DNA of 63,091 bases from DAOTXN01 sp034435435. Its GTDB lineage: Bacteria; Chloroflexota; Anaerolineae; S140-20. Below are positions 33,269-43,600 of this stretch, in pieces. The notes below the pieces were generated by a model. That model saw only the letters and a program-made list of their open reading frames with translations. It had not been told where the DNA came from and did not search any database. Every line of letters starts with the position of its first letter. Position 1 is the stretch's first letter. A program made the position numbers and the translations under genes. The stretch covers positions 1 through 63,091 of the forward strand of contig DAOTXN010000128.1 of assembly GCA_034435435.1 (NCBI GenBank), read 5' to 3'.

Positions 33269-34915
33269 ATGGCAAGCCAAAAGCTACGCATCATCCCCCT
33301 GGGCGGCCTGGGGGAAGTGGGCAAAAACATGATGATTTTTGAATACGGCCGCAACATCCTGGTCGTGGATGCGGGAGTGATGTTTCCCGAAAACGACATG
33401 CTGGGGGTAGATTTTATCATCCCCGACTATGGCTACCTGATGGACAAAACCGACCTGGTGCGCGGGATCATCGTCACGCACGGGCACGAAGACCACACCG
33501 GCGGGTTGCCCTATTTGCTCAAAGACGTCAACGCGCCGGTTTACACCACCCGCCTCACGCGGGGACTGATCGAAGTCAAACTGCGTCAACACCACCTGTT
33601 GGATCAGGCCACCCTGCACACGATTGAAGCGGGCGAACAGATCAATATCGGTCCCTTTGGAGTCGAGTTCTATCACGTCTGCCACAGCATCCCCGACGGC
33701 GTGGGCCTGGGCATCACCACGCCGCTGGGACTGGTGGTCCATTCGGGCGATTTCAAGTTCGATCACACGCCGGTAGACGGCTGGCCGACCGACTTTGCCA
33801 AGCTGGCCGAGTTTGCCGGCCGGGGTGTGCTGGCTCTGCTGGCCGACAGCACCAACGCCGAGCGGCCCGGCTGGACGCCCTCGGAGCGTTCGGTCGAAGA
33901 GGCCTTTGACCGGGTCTTTCGCGAAGCGCCGGGGCGCGTCATCGTGGCGACCTTTGCCTCATTGATCTCGCGCATCCAGCAGGTGCTCAACGTGGCCCAA
34001 CGCTACGACCGCAAAGTCGCCATTGCCGGCCACACCATGACCGAGTACGTCAACATTGCCAAAAAGCTGGGCTATCTCAACGTCCCCACCGACCTGGTCA
34101 TCCCCCTGGGCAGTGTGGACAACTTTGCGCCTTCCAAGGTGGCGATTATGGCCACCGGCACGCAGGGCGAGCCGTCGGCGGTGTTGGGCCGCTTGGTCGC
34201 CGACCAGCATCGGCAGTTGCAAGTGCAACACGGCGACACGGTCATCATGTCGGCCCATCCCATCCCCGGCAACGAAGAGCTGGTCCACCGCATCATCAAT
34301 CGCCTGCTGCAGCGCGGGGCCCGCGTGCTCTACGACGCCATCGCGCCGGTGCACGTGTCGGGCCACGCCAGCCGCGACGAGCAAAAGCTGCTGCTCAACA
34401 CCGTCCGCCCCAAATACTTTATCCCCATCCACGGCGAGCTGCGCCATCTGCACCAACACGCGGCTATGGCCCGCGAACTGGGCATTCCGGCGGATAACAT
34501 CGCGGTGGTCGAGAACGGTACGGTCATCGAGTTCGACGAGCAGCGCATGACCATCGGCGAGCGGGTGCCGGGCGGCTATGTTTTCGTGGATGGCGCGACG
34601 GTGGGCGACATCGGCCCCACGGTGTTGCGCGACCGGGAATTGCTGGCGCAGGACGGCTTTATCGTGGTCGTGGTCAATCGCAACCCGCGCAGCGGCGCGT
34701 TGCTGGGTCGCCCACGGCTGGTGTCGCGTGGGTTCGTGCACCCACCCGACGCCGAAGAATTGATCACAGCGGCGGAAAATCTACTGGTTTCCGTCCTCAA
34801 TGGCGGCAATGGAGACTGGGAGCGGCTGATCGAAAAACGCCTGGGAGCCTTTTTGTATAGTGAAACCAAGCTGCGCCCGGTGATCATTCCCGTCGTCAAC
34901 GACGTTCAGCCATAG
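33269..34915 (+). CDS. rnj: Ribonuclease J
   Basis: 548 residues. Metallo-beta-lactamase/beta-CASP RNase J with the metal motif THGHEDHTGGLPYLL, HVCHSIPDGVGLGI, HSGDFKFDHTPVDG, LLADSTNAERPG, the beta-CASP segments TQGEPSAVLGRL and MSAHPIPGNE, and HVSGHASRDEQKLLL with FIPIHGELRHLHQH. It acts in mRNA turnover and rRNA maturation with endo- and 5'-exonuclease activity. GAGGAG lies 5 nt before the ATG. It is followed after 16 nt by a lipoprotein gene. Confidence 0.95.
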   Translation: MASQKLRIIPLGGLGEVGKNMMIFEYGRNILVVDAGVMFPENDMLGVDFIIPDYGYLMDKTDLVRGIIVTHGHEDHTGGLPYLLKDVNAPVYTTRLTRGLIEVKLRQHHLLDQATLHTIEAGEQINIGPFGVEFYHVCHSIPDGVGLGITTPLGLVVHSGDFKFDHTPVDGWPTDFAKLAEFAGRGVLALLADSTNAERPGWTPSERSVEEAFDRVFREAPGRVIVATFASLISRIQQVLNVAQRYDRKVAIAGHTMTEYVNIAKKLGYLNVPTDLVIPLGSVDNFAPSKVAIMATGTQGEPSAVLGRLVADQHRQLQVQHGDTVIMSAHPIPGNEELVHRIINRLLQRGARVLYDAIAPVHVSGHASRDEQKLLLNTVRPKYFIPIHGELRHLHQHAAMARELGIPADNIAVVENGTVIEFDEQRMTIGERVPGGYVFVDGATVGDIGPTVLRDRELLAQDGFIVVVVNRNPRSGALLGRPRLVSRGFVHPPDAEELITAAENLLVSVLNGGNGDWERLIEKRLGAFLYSETKLRPVIIPVVNDVQP

Positions 34916-34931
34916 AAACAGGAGCCCACGT

Positions 34932-35564
34932 ATGCGACGCTATCGTTTCGTCCTACTTGCGGCGCTGCTGCTCATCGCCGGATGCTCCGGCAATCCCACC
35001 CCCACGCCACCCGGCGTCACCACCCTGTCCGACGTCACGCTGCGGGCCGGCCCTGGCAACGATTACGCCGAGGTGTCCCAAGTGCCAGAACATACCGAGG
35101 TGGCGCTGCTGGGTGTGGCGCGCGGCCGCGATTGTGTGAGCTGGGTGCTCGTGCGCACCGCCGACGGGGTCAAAGGGTGGACGCTGCCGGTGCTGGTCAA
35201 CGTGGACGTCGCCAAGAGCGTGCTCCCGGCCGCTCCCATTCCCACGTCAGACCCTCCCCCCACGCCCATGCCGAGCACCTGCAACAACGGATTGGCGCTG
35301 GTGCAGCTTGGCAACCATCTACCCAAGTCACTCCAGGTGTCCCTAACCGGTCCCGAGCCCGAGTTCACGTTGAGCGTGGAGAGCGGCGCGCTGGCCCAAA
35401 TCTGCCTGGCGCCGGGGGACTACTGCTACGACCTGACCGATGGGGAAAAACACGAGACCGGCTTGCTGTTTTTCGCCGGTGGACGCTGCACCTGTTGGAA
35501 CTGGGGCGGCGACCCAGGCCATTGTCAGTGTTCGGAGGATGCGGGTCGGTACGAACGACCGTAG
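34932..35564 (+). CDS. Lipoprotein with SH3-like domain
   Basis: 210 residues. The signal ends in the lipobox LLIAGC, so Cys19 should be lipidated. A bacterial SH3-like domain follows (VTLRAGPGNDYAEVSQVPEHTEVALLG split by loops, ending GVKGWTLPVLV), then a Pro-rich linker and a Cys-rich domain (ICLAPGDYCYDLTDG, CTCWNWGGDPGHCQC) that I do not recognise. It lies 16 nt after rnj, so they probably share a transcript ending at the terminator just downstream. Confidence 0.8.
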   Translation: MRRYRFVLLAALLLIAGCSGNPTPTPPGVTTLSDVTLRAGPGNDYAEVSQVPEHTEVALLGVARGRDCVSWVLVRTADGVKGWTLPVLVNVDVAKSVLPAAPIPTSDPPPTPMPSTCNNGLALVQLGNHLPKSLQVSLTGPEPEFTLSVESGALAQICLAPGDYCYDLTDGEKHETGLLFFAGGRCTCWNWGGDPGHCQCSEDAGRYERP

Positions 35565-35571
35565 AAAAGAC

Positions 35572-35604
35572 CCGCCGGGTTTCAGAAACCCGGCGGTTTT
35601 TTTT
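35572..35604. terminator. Bidirectional intrinsic terminator
   Basis: CCGCCGGGTTT and AAACCCGGCGG (11 bp, perfect, 3-nt loop CAG) are followed by eight T on the plus strand and preceded by an A-rich run. It lies between the converging lipoprotein gene and the RND permease gene and can end both transcripts. Confidence 0.88.
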
Positions 35605-35606
35605 CT

Positions 35607-38600
35607 TTATAGCGCGTCGGCGGCGCCGCGGCCCATCAAAATGAGCGTCAGAAAGCGCGCCGCCCGCCGGGGCAGGCGACCGATGCTGCTCTTGACCACG
35701 CTATCGGTCAGCGAATAGACGATGGGCACGATGAGCAGGCTGATCAGCGTGCTGAACAGCAAGCCGCCGATGACCACCGTGGCCAGGTCGGCCCCGATGA
35801 TCACTCCGCTGGCAAACACTTCCATTGCTTGCGGCACCAGCGCCAGCACCGCCGCCAGCGCCGTCATCCAGATCGGGCGCAGGCGGGTCTTGCCGGCCTG
35901 AATGAGCGCGTCGTAGGTGCTGTAGCCCTTGCGACGCAACTGCTGCACCAGGTCGAGCAGCACGATGGCGTTGGTCACGACGATGCCCACCAGCATCATC
36001 AGCCCCACCATCGACGAGATGCCCAGCACGCGCCCGCTGAGGGTCAGCGCGACCGCCGCGCCGACCACGGCAAAGGGCAGCGAGAAAAGAATGTCAAACG
36101 GGGGCAGCCCGGCGGCAAAGGTGGTCACCATCACCACGTAGACGATGATCACCGACAGGCCGATGGATTTGCCCATGTCGGCAAAGCCCTGGGTCTGCTG
36201 CTCGGTGGCAAAGCCTTGCGACACGCCCGCCCCCGCCGGCAGCGCCAACGCCGCGACCCGCTCCTGAGCCTGCTGGCTCACTCCCAACGAGTCCTCGGCC
36301 ACGATCTCGGCGGTAAAGGTGACAGCCAGTTGACCATTGGAACGGCCAATGCTGCGGGGCTGGCCGTTGCGGTCCAGTTGCAGGCTGCTGGCGACGTTGA
36401 TGAGGCCCTCCACTCCTTGCAGCTCGGCCAACACCTGGTCGTTGACCGTGAGCAGGTCTTGCATGCTCACAGCAGTAATCACCAGCTCAAAACCGCCCAA
36501 GCCGCTGGAGGCCAGGTCGGCGGCGGAGACGGTGACGTGCTCGGCGCCTACCAGGTCTTGGGCAAACACGCGCAGCTCGGCGGCCAGCGCCTCGACGTTC
36601 TCTCCGTGGGCCGGCACGGCCTCTAGCGCGGCCTCGTCCTGGCTGACGCCGCTGCTAAACATCGCGTCATAGCCGCCGCCGCTGCCGACGATGGTTTGGT
36701 AGGTCTGGATGCGCCCGGCCTGGCGCAGCTCTTCCAGGTGCGCTTCTACCAGCCGCGCCGTGGCGTCGGTGGTGATGAGGTCGTTCTTGGGCAGGTCCAG
36801 GCCGACGGTGATGGTCGGCTCACCCAGCGACGGGATAAACGTGCGCGGCAGGCGGGCCATGAGGAACAGGCTACCGATGATCACGAGGGTCGCCACGGCC
36901 ATGCTCGAGATGCGGGCATTGGCAAACCAGCGCAGCACGGGCGCGTCGAGCCAGGGCTTGGGATTCAGCGCCCAACCCAGGGCGCGGGCATAGATGCGCT
37001 GCATCCAGGTTTCACTCTCGGCGGGCAGGTGTTCCTTGCGGATGAACAGATAGGCCAGCAGCGGCACCAGGGTGACGGCAACCATGAACGAGGAGGCCAG
37101 CGCAAAGGTCACGGTCAGCGCAAAGGGGAGAAAGAACTCGCCGATGATGCCGCCGATGAGTCCGATAGGCAAAAAGACCACGACGGTGGTGGCAGTGGAG
37201 GCAAAAATCGCCAGGGCGACTTCTTTGGCGCCGTCGATGACGGCCCGGCGCCGCTCGTCGCCTTTTTGAATGTGGCGGTAGATGTTTTCCAAAACCACGA
37301 TGCTGTCGTCTACCACGCGCCCAATGGCGACGGTCATGCCGCTGAGGGTCATGATGTTCAGCGTATAGCCGGTGAGCCACAGCAGGGCAAAGCCCGCCAG
37401 CACCGAGGTGGGGATGGAAACCGCCGTCACCAGCGTGGAGCGCCAGGCCGGGCGCCAGCGTCCTGCGACGCGGCCGCTGAGAAAGGCCAGAATCACGACG
37501 ATGGCAAAGATCGCGCCCAGCCCGCCCTCGCGGGCCACGCCGCTGATGGACTCTTCGATAAAGCTGGCCTGCTCAAAGACCACGTCGAATTTCACGTTGC
37601 CCAGCTCTTTTTCCAGTTCTGCCAGGCGGTCCCGGATGGCATGCACGACGACGACGGTGTTGGCGTCGCGCTCTTTGGCTGCCGACAGACGCAGGCTAAG
37701 CTCTCCGTTGGTGCGGTTGACCGTGTCCGCGTAGCTTTCAGCCACGATCAGGCCATCGGCAATCCCGTCCAGGGTAGTGCGCACATCGTCATCCAGCCCG
37801 GCCCAAAAGTCGGGCTGGGCCTCGCGGATAGCCGCCAGCGCGTCCGCCGATAGCAGCTTGAGCGCCGCCGGGTCGAGGGCCGGCAAAAAGCCCGGGTCGG
37901 CCTCGGCCAGCCACACCAAGATGTCAGGGCGCAGAGCGGGCATGATGTCGGGGAAGAAGCTGGAAATCTGATTGACGCCGTCAGCGTTGAGATCGGCGGC
38001 GGTCTGCAGGTCGTAGCCATTCTGGGCGTAGGTGCTGATCCATGAGGCCGGCATGACCGGCGCTTGGTCTTTGAGCGCCTCGCGCCGCTCGGCCTGGGCC
38101 ACCATCGCTAGGACGGCCTCGTTCAATTGGACCTTGAAGCTCTCGTCCAGTCCCAGATAATAGTCGCCGGGCAGGCTGGTGAGCACTGCCGTGGGCATGG
38201 CGTTGAGGATGGCAGGGCTAAGGTCGGCCAGGAGCTGGGCCGGAGACGGATTGCTACTTTCTGAGCCAAGCAGCAACGAGACGGTCAATGGACCCAAGTC
38301 GGCGGTGGTTTCGACGGTCACCATGCCGCGAAAGTTTTCTGCCACCGCTTGGGCCCACGAGGCGGGCAGCGGAAGGCCGGCCGGCAGCGCTTGCGGCTCG
38401 GCGAGGCCGCCCGCCGGGGCCGCCAGCGCTTCCAGCTCGGCCCGCAAGCTCTCGTCCAGCTCGGCCACATAGTAGCCCGGCAGCGCCGCCAACACTGCGG
38501 GAGCCATAGCTCGTAGCATGTCGGGGGTGAGGTCGGTGAAGGCAAAGCGCCCCAGGCCGCCCGCCAGTTGGATAAAGTCGGGGCTTAGGTCGCCCACGGT

Positions 38601-39767
38601 GTTGAGCCGCTGGCCTTGCTGGCTGGCCATGGCCGTCCAGATCAAGGGCAGACGCGGGCCGGTCCCGCGCCGGGCGTGCATGTCTTGAATGGACTGGCGG
38701 GCGGCGAGCACCTGAGCCTCGTCGAGCGCCTGCCCGCCGCTGACCTCGACGCCGCCGACGCCCTCCAGCGCCTCCAGCTCGGGCACGACCCGCTCGGCCA
38801 CGACGGTTTTGAGCTCGGCCAGGCTCAGCACATCTGACGAGGCGCTGACGTTGATGGCCGGGATGGCGCTCAGGTCGAAGGCCAGGATCATGATCGAGCC
38901 TTCGAGCGCCTCGGCAGTTACGTCGGCGGTGGTGCGCAAAGGCAGGCCGATTTCGTCGCCGTAGGCCTGCCAGGCAGCGGGCAGTGTGGGATAGTCCAGT
39001 TGAGCCTTGAGCGCGTCGCTCAGGTCGGCCTTTACCGCGTCGGGCAGGGCCAGTTGAACCGGCGGAGCAAAAGCCAGAATCAGCTCGTCGGTCAAAGCGT
39101 CAAAAATGGCCGGGTGGTTTTCGTAGAGCAGGGCGACCAGGTCGGGGCTGAGATCGGCGGTAGTTTCGACCGAGATGTTGAGGGTCAAAGCGGCCTCTAC
39201 CCAACTAGGGGGCAGCGGCAATGGGTCGCCGTTGTCCAAAATTTCTTCCAGTTGGGCGCGCAACGCCGGGTCCAAACCACTCAGGTATTCGTCGGGCAGC
39301 ACGCGCAGGGCGGCGGGGGCTAGGCGGGTCAGATGCTCAGGCGTCAGGTCGTCCAGCAGCTCGGGGGCAAAAACGTTGACGCCGCGCACCACCCCGGCGG
39401 GCCAGTTGACGGCGTCCAGGCGAGCCAGGATGTCCTCGCGCACGCGGTCCTGGCTGGCGCCGAATTCGCTGCGCACGGTGGCAAAGGCAAAGTTAGCCCC
39501 TGACTCGCCCGTGATGTCGAGCACGCCGGGAATGCCGGCCAGGGCGTTTTCGAGCGGGATGGTGATTTCGTCCACCATGTGCTGAGCCGAGTCGGCCGGC
39601 CAGCGCACGACGATGGCGTTGACCGGGAATTCGATGTTGGGCAACAACTCCTGGTTGAGCTGGGTCAGACTGTAACCGCCCACGGCCAGCACGGCCAGCG
39701 TAAAGATAATGGTCGGCCAACGCAAGCGCAGGGCTAAACGGGTCAGTTCGGTAAATAGGCGGGTCAT
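35607..39767 (-). CDS. RND efflux permease with enlarged, internally repeated periplasmic domain
   Basis: 1386 residues against about 1040 for AcrB. N-terminal helix 1 (IIFTLAVLAVGGYSL), the porter start (LLPNIEFPVNAIVVRWPADSA) and the membrane half with TM2-7 (IVVILAFLSG, VVDDSIVVLENIYRHI) and TM8-12 (VGLMMLVGIVVTNAIVLLDLV) are complete. The proton-relay Asp residues in VVDDS are present. Residues about 140-670 hold five repeats of a two-part unit (DLTPEHL..APAAL..LP..YLSGLDPALRAQLE, then LP.SW...TTADLSP). The start overlaps the MarR stop (ATGA). HAE1-type drug or lipid export is likely; no membrane-fusion or outer-membrane partner is adjacent. Confidence 0.9.
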   Translation of the reverse strand: MTRLFTELTRLALRLRWPTIIFTLAVLAVGGYSLTQLNQELLPNIEFPVNAIVVRWPADSAQHMVDEITIPLENALAGIPGVLDITGESGANFAFATVRSEFGASQDRVREDILARLDAVNWPAGVVRGVNVFAPELLDDLTPEHLTRLAPAALRVLPDEYLSGLDPALRAQLEEILDNGDPLPLPPSWVEAALTLNISVETTADLSPDLVALLYENHPAIFDALTDELILAFAPPVQLALPDAVKADLSDALKAQLDYPTLPAAWQAYGDEIGLPLRTTADVTAEALEGSIMILAFDLSAIPAINVSASSDVLSLAELKTVVAERVVPELEALEGVGGVEVSGGQALDEAQVLAARQSIQDMHARRGTGPRLPLIWTAMASQQGQRLNTVGDLSPDFIQLAGGLGRFAFTDLTPDMLRAMAPAVLAALPGYYVAELDESLRAELEALAAPAGGLAEPQALPAGLPLPASWAQAVAENFRGMVTVETTADLGPLTVSLLLGSESSNPSPAQLLADLSPAILNAMPTAVLTSLPGDYYLGLDESFKVQLNEAVLAMVAQAERREALKDQAPVMPASWISTYAQNGYDLQTAADLNADGVNQISSFFPDIMPALRPDILVWLAEADPGFLPALDPAALKLLSADALAAIREAQPDFWAGLDDDVRTTLDGIADGLIVAESYADTVNRTNGELSLRLSAAKERDANTVVVVHAIRDRLAELEKELGNVKFDVVFEQASFIEESISGVAREGGLGAIFAIVVILAFLSGRVAGRWRPAWRSTLVTAVSIPTSVLAGFALLWLTGYTLNIMTLSGMTVAIGRVVDDSIVVLENIYRHIQKGDERRRAVIDGAKEVALAIFASTATTVVVFLPIGLIGGIIGEFFLPFALTVTFALASSFMVAVTLVPLLAYLFIRKEHLPAESETWMQRIYARALGWALNPKPWLDAPVLRWFANARISSMAVATLVIIGSLFLMARLPRTFIPSLGEPTITVGLDLPKNDLITTDATARLVEAHLEELRQAGRIQTYQTIVGSGGGYDAMFSSGVSQDEAALEAVPAHGENVEALAAELRVFAQDLVGAEHVTVSAADLASSGLGGFELVITAVSMQDLLTVNDQVLAELQGVEGLINVASSLQLDRNGQPRSIGRSNGQLAVTFTAEIVAEDSLGVSQQAQERVAALALPAGAGVSQGFATEQQTQGFADMGKSIGLSVIIVYVVMVTTFAAGLPPFDILFSLPFAVVGAAVALTLSGRVLGISSMVGLMMLVGIVVTNAIVLLDLVQQLRRKGYSTYDALIQAGKTRLRPIWMTALAAVLALVPQAMEVFASGVIIGADLATVVIGGLLFSTLISLLIVPIVYSLTDSVVKSSIGRLPRRAARFLTLILMGRGAADAL

Positions 39768-40246
39768 GGTTCCTCCAATAACGGGTGGGTTGGTTCGCTG
39801 GCTTGCCAGGCGTTCATGAGAGTTTCTAGCATGCGCAGCATCTCGTCCAGGTCGGATTGGCTCAACGCGGCAAAGCTGCGTCGCCAGTTTTCGTGACGGC
39901 CCTCGCGCACCTCTTCGACGATGCGCTGGCCGGCCTCTTGCAGGGTTACGTAGACCTTGCGCCGGTCGGCGTGGCCGCGCTCACGGCTCACGCAGCCCAG
40001 TTTGACCAGGCGGTCCACGATGCCGGTGAGGGTGGCGGCGTCTTGATAGGTCAGCTCGGCCAGGAGGTTCATCGGGCACGGCTGGCCGTGATGCCAGAGA
40101 AAGAACAGGGTGAAATACTGCGGGACTGTCAGCCCGTAGGGTGTGAATTGTTGGGCAAAGCGTTTTCTGCCCAGCCATATCAGTTGTCCGACGACGCGGG
40201 CAATGCGAGAGATGGTTTGATTGCGCAAATCCTGATCTTGGATCAT
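39764..40246 (-). CDS. MarR-family repressor of the RND operon
   Basis: 160 residues with the MarR winged helix: TPYGLTVPQYFTLFFL, NLLAELTYQDAATLTGIVDRLVKLG (recognition helix) and the wing REREHGHADRRKVYVTL-like segment RERGHADRRKVYVTL. It overlaps the RND permease gene by 4 nt, so it very probably represses its own operon and responds to permease substrates. A palindrome next to the predicted -10 box is a candidate operator. Confidence 0.92.
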   Translation of the reverse strand: MIQDQDLRNQTISRIARVVGQLIWLGRKRFAQQFTPYGLTVPQYFTLFFLWHHGQPCPMNLLAELTYQDAATLTGIVDRLVKLGCVSRERGHADRRKVYVTLQEAGQRIVEEVREGRHENWRRSFAALSQSDLDEMLRMLETLMNAWQASEPTHPLLEEP

Positions 40247-40271
40247 CGGTTCACGGTGGTCTCACAGCAAA

Positions 40272-40289
40272 AGCGGCCTCAGGGCCGCT
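40272..40289 (-). promoter_or_regulatory. Hairpin in the marR-RND leader
   Basis: AGCGGCC and GGCCGCT (7 bp, perfect, 4-nt loop) are followed on the minus strand by TTTT, between the predicted start of transcription and the MarR start codon. The shape is that of a weak terminator or attenuator in the leader. Confidence 0.5.
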
Positions 40290-40336
40290 ATCTGGTTCGG
40301 GAGTCGGGCCACGATGATGCTTTGCACTCCAATTAT

Positions 40337-40376
40337 TTTGTCTCACAAAGTATATCGGTTTTTGCGCGGATGTCAA
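40337..40376 (-). promoter_or_regulatory. Promoter and candidate MarR operator
   Basis: On the minus strand TTGACA (40371-40376), a 16-bp spacer and TATACT (40349-40354) form a near-consensus promoter. The palindrome TTTGT-CTC-ACAAA (40337-40349) starts at the end of the -10 box and covers the likely start site, a common place for MarR operators. Confidence 0.65.
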
Positions 40377-40410
40377 GGCTTGGGATTTGGTAACTGCTCG
40401 GCCTGTGCAG

Positions 40411-40586
40411 ATATGACAACGAATCAGAGGAGTGAGCGAATCTGCGCCTTCCAGCTCTATGGCCTGGGCGCCACAGCCATGCTGACCGTGGTCCAAAGGG
40501 ATCCTAACTGCAGAACGAGGACATCCCTGGGGGAGGGTTGGCAGCAGCGCTGCCATTCGGTCAATCCTGGAGATTCGTTGTCATAT
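40411..40586. repeat. 176-bp element with perfect 15-bp terminal inverted repeats
   Basis: ATATGACAACGAATC (40411-40425) and GATTCGTTGTCATAT (40572-40586) are exact reverse complements bounding 146 bp that encode nothing I can recognise. TA dinucleotides lie just inside each end (aTA-TGACAACG ... CGTTGTCA-TAt), as for MITEs mobilised by IS630/Tc1-type transposases. It sits between the histidine kinase stop and the marR promoter. A structured RNA is the alternative. The rest of the 40247-40613 gap holds the marR promoter and nothing else I can see. Confidence 0.55.
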
Positions 40587-40613
40587 CCCCAACTCAGCAG
40601 TAGCGGGATTTGT

Positions 40614-43600
40614 TCACGAAACCGGCGCGGCGGGTAGCCAGAGGGTAAATGTGCTGCCCTGCCCAGGCAGACCGGAACTTTCGACGGTCACGTGTCCGCC
40701 GTGCGCCCGGAGAATTTCGTGGGCGATGCTCAGCCCCAGGCCCGTGCCGGGAATGTGGCCTGCGTCCACGATGCGACCTCGGAAAAAGCGGTCAAAGACC
40801 CAGGGTTGCTCGTCGGGCAAAATGCCCGACCCTGTGTCTTGCACGGCGAGTGTTGCCCAACGCCACCCGTCTTTTTTGCACGTATCGGCGGCGATGGTTA
40901 CGCTGCCGCCAGGGGGGGTAAACGTGATGGCGTTGGCGACCAGCTCGCTCAGCGCCTGAGCGAGCCGCACTTGATCGCCTCGAACGAGCGGCAGATTCTC
41001 CGGACAGGGAGCAAGCGTTAGCGCCAACATGGAATCTCGGGCCCGGCTGGTATAACGCGCGACGACGGTCTCGATGAGCGACGACAAGGAAAGCGGTTCC
41101 CAACGCGTGACGGCCCCGCCGCCGTCCAGCGTAGCCATTTCGAGGGTGTCTTGGATCAAATGATCCAGTTGGTTGATTTGTCCTTCCAGTATCTCCAGAT
41201 ACTGGGGGGCTTGGGCGGTTTTCAAGCCGGTTTTCAGCAGATGCGTGTATAGCCTGAGATTCGTCATCGGTGTGCGCAGTTGGTGGGAGATGTTGATGAT
41301 GAACTGAGAGCGCGCCCGGTCCAGATCCTTGAGACGGCTGATGTCGCGGTGGCTGAAAACGTAGCCCACGCGCTGCCCGCGATCGTCTCGCATGGGGGCG
41401 ACGGTAACGGCGGCCTCAAATGTGCGCCCATCTTTGCGCCGCATGGTCCATTCGCCTTGCCATAGCCCCGCTTGCGTCAGGGCGATTTCGATGGGTTGCC
41501 AGCCCTGGCGCGACCATCCGTTTCCGCTCAAAAAGCCGATTTCCTGCCCCAGGATTTCCTGTGCGGCGTAACCGGTTACAGATGTAAAAGCCTGGTTGAC
41601 GTATTGAATACACAGATCCAGATCGGTCATGGCAATGGCGTCACCCACGCTGCTCAAAATGGCCTGGCTCTTTTCTTGTTCTGCGATGATCTTGGCCGTG
41701 CGCGCTCTGACCTCGGCCTCCAGATTTTCGATCAGGTGGGCGTTTTCGATAGCAATAGCCGCTTGATCGGCCAACAACCCGAGCAACTTTTGTTCTTCGG
41801 CGCTAAAAACGTGGGGTTCGAGAAAGGCAATGGTGAAAACGCCTACCACGCGGTCGGCCCGCTTGAGCGGAAAACCGGCCACTGCCTGCACGCGCCAGCG
41901 GCGGGCCTCTTCTGAAACGTAGAGTGGGTGACTGACGGCATCGTTGATCACAATGGCCCGTTTTTCGCGGGCCACGGTAGCCGTGAGACCGGCGGAGCGC
42001 GGCGACGGTACGGCGGGTTCGCGCCGCCCGTCTTGCCACAGGGCCGTGCCAAAGGTAAAAGTTTCACTCGATTCGTCATACAGATAAATGTGACAATCGG
42101 TGGCGCTGACTAGGCTCAGCGCACTCTCGGTGATGGTGTCCAAAACCGCCGGCAGGCTCAACGAAGATGTGATTTGGAGACTGATGCGTTGGAGCGCCTC
42201 TAGGGCAGCCACCCGGCGCTGGGCTTGCTCGTAGAGCTGCACGTTCTGGATAGCTATGGCGGCCTGATGGGACATCGCCATCATCAGCTCTACATCTTGG
42301 GGGGTAAAATCGCGTTGGTCAGGGCGGTTAATCGCGGTGAGTGTACCGAGCGTCTTGTCGCGGTAGGTCATCGGCGCCACCATGACCGCCCCGCAGTTGG
42401 TTTTGGCGCGTAGCTCTTGCACATCCGAACGTTCTCGCAGGTCAGGCTGTCCTTTGGGCGAGAGGGCAGGTCGCATCTCGCGCAACGCCCAACCGCTCAG
42501 GCTGTGCTCGAGCTGCTCAAAAGGCACGAGAAAAGTCTGAGCAGCGCCGGGGCCGCCTTTGACAAAATGGGTAACTTGGCGTCGTTCCATGTCCAGGCCG
42601 ATCAATTGGACCCGGTCGGCCGGCAGCACCTCGGCGATGCTGTCCACGATGATTTGCAGGGTTTCGGGCAGGCTTTTAAGAGCGCTAGATGAACGAGTCA
42701 CTCGGTAAAGGGCTTCGGTGTATTGGCGTGTGGTTCGTTCGGCCTCCAACGACTGCGCTTTGGCAATCGCCAGAGCTACGTGCCCGGCAGCTTGCTGGCC
42801 GCGCGTGATCGCATCGGGTGTAAAATGATGCCGCGAGGTAGAGAGAATAATGGCTGCGCCCAGGTTCTGTCCGTCCACGATCAGGGGTAGGCCCAACAGC
42901 CATCGCCCAGGGAAAGCGCCGGTTTCCCGTTGTTCTAACAAGCTGTGACTCTCAGAGGCGCTTTGGACCACTATGGGCTGTCCGGTCTGGATGACCGATT
43001 TTGTCAGTTCGAGTCCGGGAAAAGTGGAGCCCATGAGTGAGTGAGTGTCGCGTAAAGCTTTGGAGGTTGCGGCGATGGCGACAGTCTCGGTGGCTTTATC
43101 CCACAAGGTGATGTGGCAACCGTCGGCGCCAAACAGGCCTCCCATGCGGTCGGCGAGCGTTTGAAGCATCGTTGCCAGATCGGGGGTCTCGAGGGCGGCG
43201 TGCGTGATGTCGTTGAGCAAGGCCAGAAACTGCTCACGTCTGTAGAGTTCCTCAGCCGCTCGGGTTTGTTTCGTGATGTCTTGAATAACGAGCACCGCAA
43301 AACTGGCCTGGGCGTCGCCATCACGGCGTGTTTGGGTCGAAATGGGTCGTAGTTGGACCAAAATGTGGCGCTGCAAGAGGCTGTCGGCGGCTTCGCATTG
43401 GGCGGGGTGGCCGTTTCTCAGGTCTTTCCAGGCTTGAGACACAAAATCTTCAAAATAACAGGCCATGCCGCTGCAGTCAGGATGCAGGATGTCATGGATG
43501 CCTTGCCCTACCGCCCTCTCAACCCGGCCGAGTTGCCACGTCTCCAGTGTACGGTTGGCGCGCAGGATGCGCTTTTGTTCATCGAGCAAACAGATCAGTT

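Noticed and set aside
36696..37853. 385-codon plus-strand frame opposite the RND permease gene
   Set aside because: It is an antisense shadow of a GC-rich gene: rich in Gly, Gln, Asp and His with no domain pattern or ribosome-binding site. The minus-strand protein is a clear RND permease.
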